A stretch of DNA of 64,000 nucleotides, taken from contig NZ_LXVX01000010.1 of the NCBI RefSeq assembly GCF_001650725.1, positions 1-64,000 of the forward strand, read 5' to 3'. The position numbers and the translations under genes are program-made. This document shows positions 8,809 through 17,720 of the stretch, piece after piece (positions within the stretch are counted from its first letter, which is position 1; each line of letters opens with the position of its first letter). The stretch is from Sphingobium sp. TCM1 (GTDB lineage: Bacteria > Pseudomonadota > Alphaproteobacteria > Sphingomonadales > Sphingomonadaceae). The notes under the pieces were generated by a model. That model had not been told where the DNA came from and made no database searches. It saw nothing but the letters and a program-made list of their open reading frames with translations.

Positions 8809-9734
8809 TTAGGCAACTCCAGTTCAGTACCCCGGCTTTTGGCCAGAGCTTCGCGGGGACTTTGTCGGATCCCGCGAATTAGCCCGTCCAGCGATTCAGC
8901 TGTTTCTTGCAATGTCAGCATAGTCGCATTGATATTAGGGATCGTGGTCGTGCCGATATCGGCGCTTTGCGTGTCGAGTTTGGCGATCACGCCGCGAGCC
9001 TCATGAACTGCCGATTTGAGCTCGTTTGCCGCTTGGGAGATGTCGGCGAAGGCGCGCTTGCCATCGCCATCGGCAATCTGCCGAACGGACGAGGCCGCGC
9101 CCTGAATATCGTCAGCCGCCCGATCCAGTTTGGCGAGCGCAGAACCGGCATGGGCGAACATGGTCCGATTGGCCGCCAGTTCCGCCGTAGTCATTCGGAC
9201 ATCGCGAATGGCGCCGCCGATGTTGGCGATATTACGGTCAGACAGGACCTTGTTCACACGGCTCAGTGCCTCGGTCGCGCTTGCCACCACCTGTCCGCCG
9301 CCTTGCAGCAACGAAGACATAGCGTTGGGCTTGCTGGGGATGACAGGTCGCTTACCGTGATCATTGGTCTTGAGAAGGGGCTTGCTCGGCGTGCCAGCGC
9401 TGATTTGAACGATGCTGACCCCTGAGATGCCCTGACTTTCAGAGGATGCGACCGAATCTTCGCGGACCGGTGTCCCGCGCGTCAGTTCGATATCCGTGAT
9501 AACACGGTTGGGGTCGCGTTGGTCGAGGCGGATTCCGCCGATTTCCCCGACCTTGATGCCGTTGAACTGCACTTCGCCTCCAACGCTTAAGCCTCTGACC
9601 GGCCCATGAAACACGATCTGGTAAGAATCACTTCCTTTGGCCGAACCGCCGAGCCAGACAACAAAAACAAGCGTGGCGATAAGCAACGCGATGGAGGCGG
9701 CGCCTACCAGAGCATAGTTGGCATGGCGTTCCAT
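8805..9734 (-). CDS. MlaD-type MCE domain protein (lipid transport)
   Basis: 309 residues. N-terminal membrane anchor (YALVGAASIALLIATLVFVVWLGG), one MCE domain (about residues 40-120: YQIVFHGPVRGLSVGGEVQFNGIKVGEI), then a long helical tail. Such proteins form hexameric periplasmic rings carrying phospholipids between membranes. ATG at 9734 is chosen because it overlaps the ATPase stop (ATGA); the 21-residue upstream extension is the ATPase gene in another frame. Neighbours are the MlaF-like ATPase and the auxiliary lipoprotein. Confidence 0.9.
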   Translation of the reverse strand: MERHANYALVGAASIALLIATLVFVVWLGGSAKGSDSYQIVFHGPVRGLSVGGEVQFNGIKVGEIGGIRLDQRDPNRVITDIELTRGTPVREDSVASSESQGISGVSIVQISAGTPSKPLLKTNDHGKRPVIPSKPNAMSSLLQGGGQVVASATEALSRVNKVLSDRNIANIGGAIRDVRMTTAELAANRTMFAHAGSALAKLDRAADDIQGAASSVRQIADGDGKRAFADISQAANELKSAVHEARGVIAKLDTQSADIGTTTIPNINATMLTLQETAESLDGLIRGIRQSPREALAKSRGTELELPK

Positions 9735-10522
9735 CAGCTTTCTTTCTCTTTTTTGGCGGCACGGCCTCGCGGTCCCAGAAGATAGCTCCGGATCCACGGG
9801 TGATCTGACCGTTCAAGTTCTTTGATCGTTGCAACAGCGGCGATTTTCTTGTCAGCGACAACCGCAACGCGGTCGCAAATCGCGTACAGAGTATCGAGGT
9901 CGTGGGTGATTATGAACACGGTGAAGCCAAGAGCATCCCGCAATGTTCTGATAAGATCATCGAATTCGGCTGCAGCAATTGGATCGAGGCCGGCAGTCGG
10001 CTCGTCGAGAAAGAGGATATCCGGATCCAGCGCGATTGCGCGGGCTACCCCCGCGCGCTTGCGCATTCCGCCAGATAGCTCGGCAGGCTTCAAGCAGCCT
10101 GCATCTTCCGGCAAACCAGCAAGCTTGATCTTCAGCCTTGCAAGATCGTGCACATACTCATGTGTGAGTTTCGTATGTTCTAGAAGTGGCGCCTCGACAT
10201 TTTCCTGTACGGTGAGAAAGGAGAATAATGCGCCTTGCTGGAACATCACCCCAATCCGACGCTCGACTTCACTGTGCGCTTGCGGATCGCGGATGTCCTG
10301 CCCGAATATCTCGACGGATCCGCCATCGGGCTGCTTGAGGCCCAGGATAGTGTTGAGCAGCACCGACTTACCGGAACCCGATCCGCCAACCACACCCAAT
10401 ATCTCACCGCGCTTGACCTCAAGGCCGAGATCCTCATGGATGACCTTGTCGCCAAAAGCCGTGCGCAGGCCTTTGACGCGAATGGGCACGTCTTCGGCAT
10501 CGGTTTCCAGAGGCGCGCTCAC
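9734..10522 (-). CDS. MlaF-like ABC transporter ATPase
   Basis: 262 residues, normal for MlaF. Walker A GGSGSGKS, signature LSGGMRKRAGVARAIA, Walker B DILFLDEPTAGLDP, and switch His in FIITHD. It powers the Mce lipid transporter at the cytoplasmic face. GTG at 10522 is taken as start because it overlaps the permease stop (GTGA) and gives a protein beginning just before the family's conserved first strand; the longer frame up to 10699 lies inside the permease gene. Confidence 0.92.
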   Translation of the reverse strand: MSAPLETDAEDVPIRVKGLRTAFGDKVIHEDLGLEVKRGEILGVVGGSGSGKSVLLNTILGLKQPDGGSVEIFGQDIRDPQAHSEVERRIGVMFQQGALFSFLTVQENVEAPLLEHTKLTHEYVHDLARLKIKLAGLPEDAGCLKPAELSGGMRKRAGVARAIALDPDILFLDEPTAGLDPIAAAEFDDLIRTLRDALGFTVFIITHDLDTLYAICDRVAVVADKKIAAVATIKELERSDHPWIRSYLLGPRGRAAKKEKES

Positions 10523-11628
10523 AGATCGAGCGCCATGAAGATCACCGCGAAAATCGCATCGAACATAATGACCATGAAGATTGACTGGACGACCGCGGAT
10601 GTCACATTTTGACCAAGGCTTTGGACATCGCCGCCGACCATAAGGCCATGCCGACAGCCCGCAGCAGCGATGATCAGAGCCAGAAACGGCGCTTTGCACA
10701 TGCCTATCCAGAAATGCTTAATGTCTACCGTTTCGAGCGTACGCTGGATGAAAAAGACCGGGCTGATATCAATCGTCACCCAACTGACCAACAGTCCGCC
10801 AGCAAGACCGCCGATATCCGCGCAGAAGGTCATGAGAGGCATCATGAGAAGCGCGGCTAATATGCGCGGGATTACCAGCGCATCGAAACGGTCCACACCC
10901 ATAACCTGCATCGCATCGGTTTCCTGGTTCATCCGCATCGAACCGATCTGAGCGGCAAAGGAAGATGCGGAACGTCCAGACAGAAGGATGGCGGTGATCA
11001 CTACGCCGAACTCGCGCAGGATGGCCACGCCCACCAACTGGATCGTGAACACCTCAACGCCAAGCGTTGTCAAAAGGTTGGTGCCAACAAGCGCAATGAC
11101 CGCGCCGATGAAGAAGGTCATGATAAAAACTATCGGAAGCCCATTAATGCCCGCGTCCTGCATGAAAGCGACAAGCGGCGTCATGCGCAATCGGCGAGGA
11201 TTGCCAAGCGTACGGCCGAGCGCGATAATAAGCTGTCCAGTGAACACCAGCATCTGGTAGGCGTCACCGGCGGTCCCGATTACCTGACGGCCGAAGCGCT
11301 CGAAAAATCCTAGAACACCAGTGACGCCAGCCTTACCGGACGACTCTTGTTCAAGGGCAGGTCGAACAAGGTCTATCAGCCTTTGCAAATCCTCTCTTTC
11401 GCCAAAGTCAATTTCGGCGCCTGGAGCCATGGACCGCAAAAGTAGGAGGGCACCAGCAGTGTCGATCCGCCCTAGAGCAGAAAGATCGAGACGCTGCACG
11501 TCTAGACTCCTGGCCGCCTGGGCATCCAGGCGCCCTTCCGCATCGCCCAAAGCAAGCGAAGTCCAGTCACCGCTCACATGCAGAGTCTGGCCGCCACCCT
11601 CGTCAATATGCCAATCTGCCGCGATCAT
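10519..11628 (-). CDS. MlaE-like ABC permease with N-terminal STAS domain
   Basis: 369 residues. The first about 100 form a STAS-like domain (LDAQAARSLDVQRLDLSALGRIDTAGALLLLR), the cytoplasmic module that is the separate MlaB protein in E. coli but is fused here. The rest is the MlaE permease with five or six helices and the conserved LREFGVVITAILLSGRSASSFAAQIG segment. First gene of the Mce operon, divergent from the marR gene; 222 bp separate the two starts. Confidence 0.92.
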   Translation of the reverse strand: MIAADWHIDEGGGQTLHVSGDWTSLALGDAEGRLDAQAARSLDVQRLDLSALGRIDTAGALLLLRSMAPGAEIDFGEREDLQRLIDLVRPALEQESSGKAGVTGVLGFFERFGRQVIGTAGDAYQMLVFTGQLIIALGRTLGNPRRLRMTPLVAFMQDAGINGLPIVFIMTFFIGAVIALVGTNLLTTLGVEVFTIQLVGVAILREFGVVITAILLSGRSASSFAAQIGSMRMNQETDAMQVMGVDRFDALVIPRILAALLMMPLMTFCADIGGLAGGLLVSWVTIDISPVFFIQRTLETVDIKHFWIGMCKAPFLALIIAAAGCRHGLMVGGDVQSLGQNVTSAVVQSIFMVIMFDAIFAVIFMALDL

Positions 11629-11850
11629 CGCACTGGCAGCATGGGAATTGAACAGCGGACGATTTCGGCTGCTGCTGGCATCAACGCCACGCAGCGCATA
11701 TCTTGAACTACGCCATGGTCAAGCATTGGGGTCTCACGATGACGATCGAGCAATGGCGCGCCAAAGGCCAAGAGCGGTCAGCTTCGTCGCAGTCATAACT
11801 TTATCCTCTCCTCTTGCCATGCCATCAAAGATTGAGCAAGGACATAACAT

Positions 11851-12345
11851 ATGGAACCTCAGGAAGTTCATTTGCGCGCGCTCGCGACGGCCTTTGGCTG
11901 GACCTGGTACAGAATGCGGCGGCTGATCGACGCGCACCTTGCGTCCCAAGGTGCATCGATGGCCCGTCTTAAGCTGCTAGTATATCTCGCCGAGCAACCC
12001 AGCCGCTCAACCGATATTGCAAGCTTCTTCGATCAGGCCCCGCGCACGGTAACCCAGGCGATTGACTGGTTGGAGCAGAATGGTCTGGTCACACGCTCGC
12101 CCGTTGAAGAGGACCGCCGTGTAAAGCTCGTGGAAATCACGGACGCAGGCAGGGCGATGCTGGAGCAGGCCCTGCCACTCTACGATGGCATTGTGGCAAA
12201 GACCTTCGGCAGCTTGACCGCGGAAGAACTGGAAGCATTGGATAGGGCGATCCTTCACCTCGACAAGGTCGTGGATCAACTCGAAACGCAAGCTGGCTTC
12301 CGCCAAGGTCGGGTCCCCACGCTCAAGGCACATAACGATGGCTGA
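11851..12345 (+). CDS. MarR family transcriptional regulator
   Basis: 164 residues with the MarR winged-helix layout. Helix-turn-helix at about residues 48-75 (STDIASFFDQAPRTVTQAIDWLEQNGLVTR), wing with the family signature SPVEEDRRVKLVEITDAGRAML, and a C-terminal dimerisation helix. It is divergent from the MlaE-F-D operon and overlaps the UbiB-like gene by 8 nt, so it probably regulates one or both transcription units. Ligand unknown. No obvious palindromic operator was seen in 11629-11850. Confidence 0.9.
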   Translation: MEPQEVHLRALATAFGWTWYRMRRLIDAHLASQGASMARLKLLVYLAEQPSRSTDIASFFDQAPRTVTQAIDWLEQNGLVTRSPVEEDRRVKLVEITDAGRAMLEQALPLYDGIVAKTFGSLTAEELEALDRAILHLDKVVDQLETQAGFRQGRVPTLKAHNDG

Positions 12346-13951
12346 TCCTCATTTGATGGACGGGCCTGAAGCGGTCGCATTGAAGGAGCGGGAGCGGTTC
12401 GCACAAATCCTGCTTCTGTTCGGGCGACATGGCCTCAAGGGAATGGCCTCCCGGCTAGGTCTCAGACTGGGTGGTGAGGAACCATTTGATAGCGCTCGAC
12501 CAGAAGCAGTCGTTGCGCTGCTGCAAGATATCGGTCCTGCGGCGGTCAAGTTCGGGCAGATTCTTGCAATGCGAAGTGATCTGTTGGAGCCCGATTGGAT
12601 CGATGCGCTTTCGAAACTTCAGGACCGGGTTCCGCCGCTGCCGTTCGCCACCGTGCGACCACTTATCGAAGAGGCGATCGGCGGAACTGTGGAAAGCTAT
12701 TTCGCCTCGTTTGAAGACGAAGCGATTGCGGCCGGCTCGATCGCTCAGGTCCATGCAGCAACGCTGCTCGACGGCCGGGACGTTATCGTCAAGGTCCGTC
12801 GTCCCGGGATCGAGCGGATTGTCGACGCCGACCTTCGGCTGCTGCGCCGCGTCGCCCGGATCGCAGAGCGCCGCATCCCCGAGATCGCGCGACTCAAGCC
12901 GGACGAACTGCTGCGCCACTTCGCTGAAAGTATCGATCGGGAAATGGACCTCGGCGCGGAAGCTCGCGCCAGCGATACGATCGGAGAGTATCTCAAAGCT
13001 TTCGGCGTGCGAACGGCTCGCTTCGACTGGGAGTTGTCCGGCAGGCGTGTCAACATACAGGAGCGGTTTCGAGGCCTCGCGGCAAGCGATCTGGAGGCGG
13101 CACGGCAGGGCGACCTTGATCTCACGAGCCTCGCCAGCACCTATGCGCAGGCGATCCTCCACATGATCGTCATCAATGGTCATTTCCACGCCGATCCCCA
13201 CCCCGGCAACGTCTTTTTCCTGGAGGACGGAACGCTGGCGCTTATCGACTTCGGAGCGGTGGGGACGCTTCTGCCGAGACGCCGGGAGGAATTGGTACGG
13301 CTTGGCCTGGCGATCGCGGCGGCGGACACAAGCGGGGTCGTCGATATTCTGCTGCTTTGGGCGGGCGACCCTGATGTTGACCGTGTCAGGCTGGAAGAGG
13401 CCCTGGACGAACTGATCAACCGTTTCAGCAATGTTCTGCTGGAGCAAATTGACCTTACCGACATTTTCAAGATGGTCTTTGCGATACTGCGCGACTTTCA
13501 TCTCGCGCTCCCGCCCGATCTGGCACTGGTGCTCCGGACGCTGCTCACAGCAGAGGGATTTGTCCGGCGCATCGATCCGACATTTGACATCACTCGAGAA
13601 CTGGCTCCGCTGGCAAAGGAACTGATGCGCGAGCGAACGAGTCCTGCGCGATTGCGTGGCGAAGCGGGCAAGCTATTTGCAGCGCTTGGAAGAGCCGCCT
13701 TGTCAACGCCGAGCCTGGTGGGACAGATCGAGAGAGTTGCGCGTACCGGGTCTATCACCGTCAGTATCGCACCCAGGGATCTTGAACGATTGCGCGGCGA
13801 TGAGCGCAACAGCAGAGCCACTCCCCAGCTCTACCCCGCAGCATTGGGAATATGTGCTGCAATCCTTTTCGCCTCGGAACCGATGATCGCCGGGCTGCTG
13901 GCGGTGCTTTCCATTGCCCTGGCAATTGGCGAACGAGTGAAGCGGCGATGA
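12338..13951 (+). CDS. UbiB/ABC1-type atypical kinase
   Basis: 537 residues. The signature KxGQ motif (AVKFGQILAMRSDLLEPDW) is at about residue 68, the Ala-rich nucleotide loop AAGSIAQVHAA at about 130, the ion-pair Lys in VIVKVRRPG, ExD-type REMDLGAEA, catalytic HADPHPGN and metal-binding LIDFGAVG. A C-terminal hydrophobic stretch anchors it (AALGICAAILFASEPMIAGLLAVL). UbiB proteins support ubiquinone synthesis; other ABC1 kinases affect membrane lipids. The placement between two Mce modules favours a lipid role, but that is inference. Confidence 0.9.
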   Translation: MADPHLMDGPEAVALKERERFAQILLLFGRHGLKGMASRLGLRLGGEEPFDSARPEAVVALLQDIGPAAVKFGQILAMRSDLLEPDWIDALSKLQDRVPPLPFATVRPLIEEAIGGTVESYFASFEDEAIAAGSIAQVHAATLLDGRDVIVKVRRPGIERIVDADLRLLRRVARIAERRIPEIARLKPDELLRHFAESIDREMDLGAEARASDTIGEYLKAFGVRTARFDWELSGRRVNIQERFRGLAASDLEAARQGDLDLTSLASTYAQAILHMIVINGHFHADPHPGNVFFLEDGTLALIDFGAVGTLLPRRREELVRLGLAIAAADTSGVVDILLLWAGDPDVDRVRLEEALDELINRFSNVLLEQIDLTDIFKMVFAILRDFHLALPPDLALVLRTLLTAEGFVRRIDPTFDITRELAPLAKELMRERTSPARLRGEAGKLFAALGRAALSTPSLVGQIERVARTGSITVSIAPRDLERLRGDERNSRATPQLYPAALGICAAILFASEPMIAGLLAVLSIALAIGERVKRR

Positions 13952-14021
13952 TCACGTTCCAAATCTCGCGAAAAGTCAAAGCTTATTTGTCGCGCTGCCG
14001 GCTCCAGGATTTCTAGGTCGC

Positions 14022-14963
14022 ATGGAAACGCGTTCGAACTGGTTGAAGGTGAGCCTTGTTGTCGGCCTGCTCATAGCCGCCGTCATTGGGTTCACCCTGT
14101 GGCTCATCCAGTCGCGTGAGGCTGACGGGGCCACGTATGAGGTGCAGTTTAAACAATCGGTCGACGGCGTTCAAATCGGATCGGGCGTCAACCTTCTTGG
14201 TGTTCCCGTCGGGAAAGTAACCCAGGTCCGGCTCCAACCTTCAAATCCGGGTACGGTGATGGTCCGGTTCGTCCTTACCAAGGACATCTTACTCCATCGC
14301 GGCGTGACAGCGTCGATCGATAAATCATTCTTCGATGGATCGGCAGAAATAAGCCTGGCGGGAAGCAACAAGCGTGAACCGGCACTTACAGTTCAAGCGG
14401 GACAGCCATTCCCGCTTGTGCCAGTGAAGACCGGCGGTCTCCTGAGCGGTGATCTCAATCCAGGCGAGATGATCGCCAAGATATCGTCAGGTGCCGAGAG
14501 CATCTCAAAGAAGCTGGACCCTGCCGGTCAGCGATCAATCGAGGAACGTCTTGGCCAACTCGCGCTGCGCTCGCGGGACTGGAAAAGCGATGCCAGTCAA
14601 ATCGCGGCGGAGGTCCTGCAGGAAGACAGGATCCATTCTCTAGGGAATGTGATGGCTCGGGCGGGAGACGACGCGGAGAGGCTTCGCCTGAGGCTCGAGG
14701 CATCGCGGGGCGGTCTTCGCGACAGCCTCGGCCGGCCCTTGCATGATGCCGAAGGCAAGGCCCGGTCTCTGGGCCTATCCATTGCACACGCACGGCCCCG
14801 GATCAGGCAATTGGAAGGGGATGCGCAACAAATCGCCGAAACCGCCCGCTCCGTTCGCGAACCAGTTCGACGCGTGGGCGATGCGGCCAAGAAGATTGAC
14901 CGGGAAGGCTTGGGATCTCCCAAACTACCTGACTACCGGCCCACGACTGAGGAACGGAAATAG
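14022..14963 (+). CDS. Second MlaD-type MCE domain protein
   Basis: 313 residues. N-terminal membrane helix (VSLVVGLLIAAVIGFTLWLI), MCE domain (about residues 40-125: YEVQFKQSVDGVQIGSGVNLLGVPVGKV), and a helical C-terminal half. It differs from the MCE protein at 8805-9734 and has no ATPase or permease beside it, so it may borrow the divergent MlaEF proteins or work alone. It lies about 70 bp after the UbiB-like gene in the same direction, suggesting one transcription unit marR-ubiB-mce. Confidence 0.87.
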   Translation: METRSNWLKVSLVVGLLIAAVIGFTLWLIQSREADGATYEVQFKQSVDGVQIGSGVNLLGVPVGKVTQVRLQPSNPGTVMVRFVLTKDILLHRGVTASIDKSFFDGSAEISLAGSNKREPALTVQAGQPFPLVPVKTGGLLSGDLNPGEMIAKISSGAESISKKLDPAGQRSIEERLGQLALRSRDWKSDASQIAAEVLQEDRIHSLGNVMARAGDDAERLRLRLEASRGGLRDSLGRPLHDAEGKARSLGLSIAHARPRIRQLEGDAQQIAETARSVREPVRRVGDAAKKIDREGLGSPKLPDYRPTTEERK

Positions 14964-15178
14964 ATGATCGCGATCGACCGCTCAGGAACGGACCAACCCT
15001 CGTCTTCATGCACAGGCGCGCAATCAGCTTCTGTGAAGCACGAAGTCAGGACGATAGAACGACCCTCTCAATTCTTCGCGCGTGTGTGGATGCAACGTCC
15101 TGAAGTGGCGCAAAGGCAACGCCAAAAATGGACTAAGGGGTTTATCTTCAATCGGGCCTGCAAGACCGAGACTGGTGG

Positions 15179-16051
15179 ATGACCGGGAAGAATCGCACAA
15201 TCGATGGAGCCGCTGGTATCAGCCTGGCTGTTGAAGTGAAGGGCGAGTGCGGGGCGATGCCCGTCTTGCTTGCCCACGGGGCGGGTCAGACTCGCCGCGC
15301 CTGGAAGCGGGTAATGCAAGATCTGGTCGAGGCGGGGTTTCGCGCTATCGCTATCGACATGCGTGGGCATGGCGACAGCGACTGGTCGAGCGCAGGTGCC
15401 TATGACGTGCGCGACTTTGCGGCCGATCTCGTCGCGGTAGCATCAAGAATGGATCGCAAACCGGCTCTGGTAGGCGCCTCCCTTGGCGGCCTTGCCGGAA
15501 TGATAGCCGAAGGAGACCTCGCCCCAGGCAGCTTCGCGTCGCTCACTCTTGTAGATATAGCCCCGCGTATCGATCCGGGCGGCGTGATGCGGGTGGTCAG
15601 CTTCATGCAAGAACATGTCGAGACTGGCTTTTCGTCTCCGGAAGAAGCTGCACAAGTCATTGCGCGCTACATGCCTCATCGTCGCAAGCGCAGAGCGGGT
15701 GATGGCCTGCGGCACTATCTCCGGCATAAAGAGGATGGCCGCTATTACTGGCACTGGGATCCAGCATTTATTAGCAATATGGTGGCTGCACATTGCAGCG
15801 ATACCGCGCATCAGGAGCAGCAAGTCAATATATTATACAAGGCTGCCGCTAATTTGACGCTACCGCTTCATCTGATCAGGGGCGGATCTAGTGATCTTGT
15901 CTCGAAAGGCGCTGTCGAACATCTACGCGAATTGGCGCCGCATGCTGAATATACCGACATAATCGATGCCACGCATATGGTCGCAGGCGATGCAAACGAC
16001 GCCTTTTCTGCCGCAATTCTCGGCTTTTTAGGGCGCCAGTCGACCTCCTAG
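15179..16051 (+). CDS. Alpha/beta hydrolase
   Basis: 290 residues with the alpha/beta-hydrolase fold: oxyanion motif LAHGAGQ (residues 31-37), nucleophile elbow GASLGG with Ser101, and a catalytic His in IDATHMVAGD near residue 264. The family includes esterases, lactonases and haloperoxidase-like enzymes; substrate cannot be told. Found after the Mce/UbiB genes, so a lipid or ester substrate is possible. Confidence 0.87.
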   Translation: MTGKNRTIDGAAGISLAVEVKGECGAMPVLLAHGAGQTRRAWKRVMQDLVEAGFRAIAIDMRGHGDSDWSSAGAYDVRDFAADLVAVASRMDRKPALVGASLGGLAGMIAEGDLAPGSFASLTLVDIAPRIDPGGVMRVVSFMQEHVETGFSSPEEAAQVIARYMPHRRKRRAGDGLRHYLRHKEDGRYYWHWDPAFISNMVAAHCSDTAHQEQQVNILYKAAANLTLPLHLIRGGSSDLVSKGAVEHLRELAPHAEYTDIIDATHMVAGDANDAFSAAILGFLGRQSTS

Positions 16052-16211
16052 AGGGACGAGCATGGGAGAAGAGATTTTGCTCCAGATCATCGAGGGTCGG
16101 ACGACTTGCTGTGCAGAGCGCCATACATTGGTGGGTTTGCCTAAGATGACACTCGGTAACTGGCTGCTGCCTCGCTCACTGGACTGCTATCCATAACGAA
16201 GGTGACGAAAG

Positions 16212-16976
16212 TTGACGACCAAAAATCTGACCGGCATGCTGGCCAAAAAGATGCCGCAGGAAACAGGCACCGCGCGCACAAAGGGCGAAACCCTGTTCCA
16301 GCTATTCTTTGCGCTCATCCAATGGCCTTGGCTGTTGAAAAGCCTTTATGGGGGAAACAAAGCTGAAAAAAATGCTGTTCTTGAGCGTATAAACCTTGAA
16401 CAGGACGCCTTGCCTCATCTTGGCAGCTGGAAAGCAGACACTTACCTTCTTCACAGGATTGTTGATGAGATTGAAGTCCGACAACCGAAAAATGTTGTGG
16501 AATTAGGTTCCGGAGTAACTTCGCTGGTTATCGCCAAAGCATTGTCGCTTCACGGTGGCGGGCATTTATACAGCTACGATCAGTATGAACCGTTCGTTGA
16601 GCAGATGGGCATTTGGCTCGCTGAGCACCACCTGTCGGCAAGTTTCAGCCATGCTCCGCTGAACTTTCGGGACAAGGCCTGGCCTGGATTATGGTATGTC
16701 TTGCATCACCTTCCAAAGACAATTGATCTGCTTGTCATAGATGGACCGCCTTGGTCAATACATCCCTTTACCCGAGGAATGGCGGAACGCCTTTTCGAAC
16801 GTATCGCACCGGGAGGCCTTATCATGCTCGATGATGCAGCAAGACCAGGAGAAAGATACGTGGCGCGACGCTGGAGGAAAACCTGGAGAGACTTCGAGTT
16901 CAAGTTCGAAGGCAAGGGCGCCAAAGGCCTGCTAACGGGACGGAGGATCGACGGATCAGATAATCGCCAAAAGTGA
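16212..16976 (+). CDS. Class I SAM-dependent methyltransferase-like protein
   Basis: 254 residues. The SAM-binding motif I is NVVELGSGVTSLVIAKAL (about residue 96), followed by an acidic motif (YSYDQYE) and LLVIDGPPW in the position of the substrate motif IV. Resembles the Methyltransf_24 group, often found with glycan genes. The start appears to be TTG at 16212 preceded by GAAGGTG; an ATG 24 nt later is the alternative. Substrate unknown. GC is lower than in its neighbours. Confidence 0.75.
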   Translation: MTTKNLTGMLAKKMPQETGTARTKGETLFQLFFALIQWPWLLKSLYGGNKAEKNAVLERINLEQDALPHLGSWKADTYLLHRIVDEIEVRQPKNVVELGSGVTSLVIAKALSLHGGGHLYSYDQYEPFVEQMGIWLAEHHLSASFSHAPLNFRDKAWPGLWYVLHHLPKTIDLLVIDGPPWSIHPFTRGMAERLFERIAPGGLIMLDDAARPGERYVARRWRKTWRDFEFKFEGKGAKGLLTGRRIDGSDNRQK

Positions 16977-17035
16977 CGCTGCAATGCATTATCGACTTCC
17001 GTTGCTGATTCGGTTTGATCATTCCCAAGGGTTCC

Positions 17036-17267
17036 GGACGAGTCTTTGAAGGGCACGTCCGGAGCCTTTTGAGCACCAATGCTGCATTGGAGCGGATCAT
17101 CTTGCCCATCCTCGAAGCATGGCGCAGCATGCGCAGCCAGACCGCAGAGCTCGGGAAGCAGCTCGTTTGCGGGGCACCAGAGCGACGCGTGCAAGCTGGC
17201 AGTCATAATGCATCAGATGCTGAAGACTGGCGAGCTGTTCGACAGGTCAGCAAACGCAAAGCCTTAA
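17036..17267 (+). pseudogene. IS110-family transposase remnant
   Basis: Two pieces of an IS110/IS116/IS902 transposase lie in different frames. The first (about 17036-17164) reads GRVFEGHVRSLL followed by ERIILPILEAWRSMRSQ, matching the helical middle part. The second (about 17193-17267) reads KLAVIMHQMLKTGELFDRS, the typical C-terminus. The roughly 130 residues normally between them are missing, so this is an internally deleted, frameshifted remnant. No intact IS ends were found. Confidence 0.55.
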
Positions 17268-17720
17268 ACCAGTTCACGAGGAAGCTAGAAGGAAAAACCA
17301 TAGCCGATCACGCCGGTATCCGGCGCCCGGTCGTCTCGTCGGGACGTTGGTCAGGCCATTCCGTCCAACAACGTTCCAGTTGCAATTACTGTCGGCAAAA
17401 TGCGCGCACCACACTGGAAGGCCTCTCTTGCGAAACCCATCATGCGGCGGAACATGTCGACCGCGCAGACAACCATGCTCCTGGCAGCGCCCACCTTAAA
17501 GGCGCCAGGGTACCGAGCCTGTCGATCTTTATGACTGCAGCTGCCTGTCATCCCGCCACGGCAGCCCAGTGATGTTGCGAAAAGGTGCTTGCTCAGCGGT
17601 TCGCGATTAGACAACACCTTGGGCACAATCTAAGAAAGCCGTTGCACCGCCCCGTGCTGGCACCAAAGAAGGCCTCGAAATACAAAGGGGCTAGGGAGCA
17701 GCTGTCGATACCGGGCGCGG
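17268..17720. other. No gene seen
   Basis: This 450-bp stretch between the IS110 remnant and the recombinase gene has only short overlapping frames on both strands with no recognisable product. It may be further insertion-sequence debris. Confidence 0.4.

Noticed and set aside
17015..17572. 185-codon ORF as an intact gene
   Set aside because: Only the first about 45 residues resemble an IS110 transposase; the rest is out-of-frame, so it was called a remnant.
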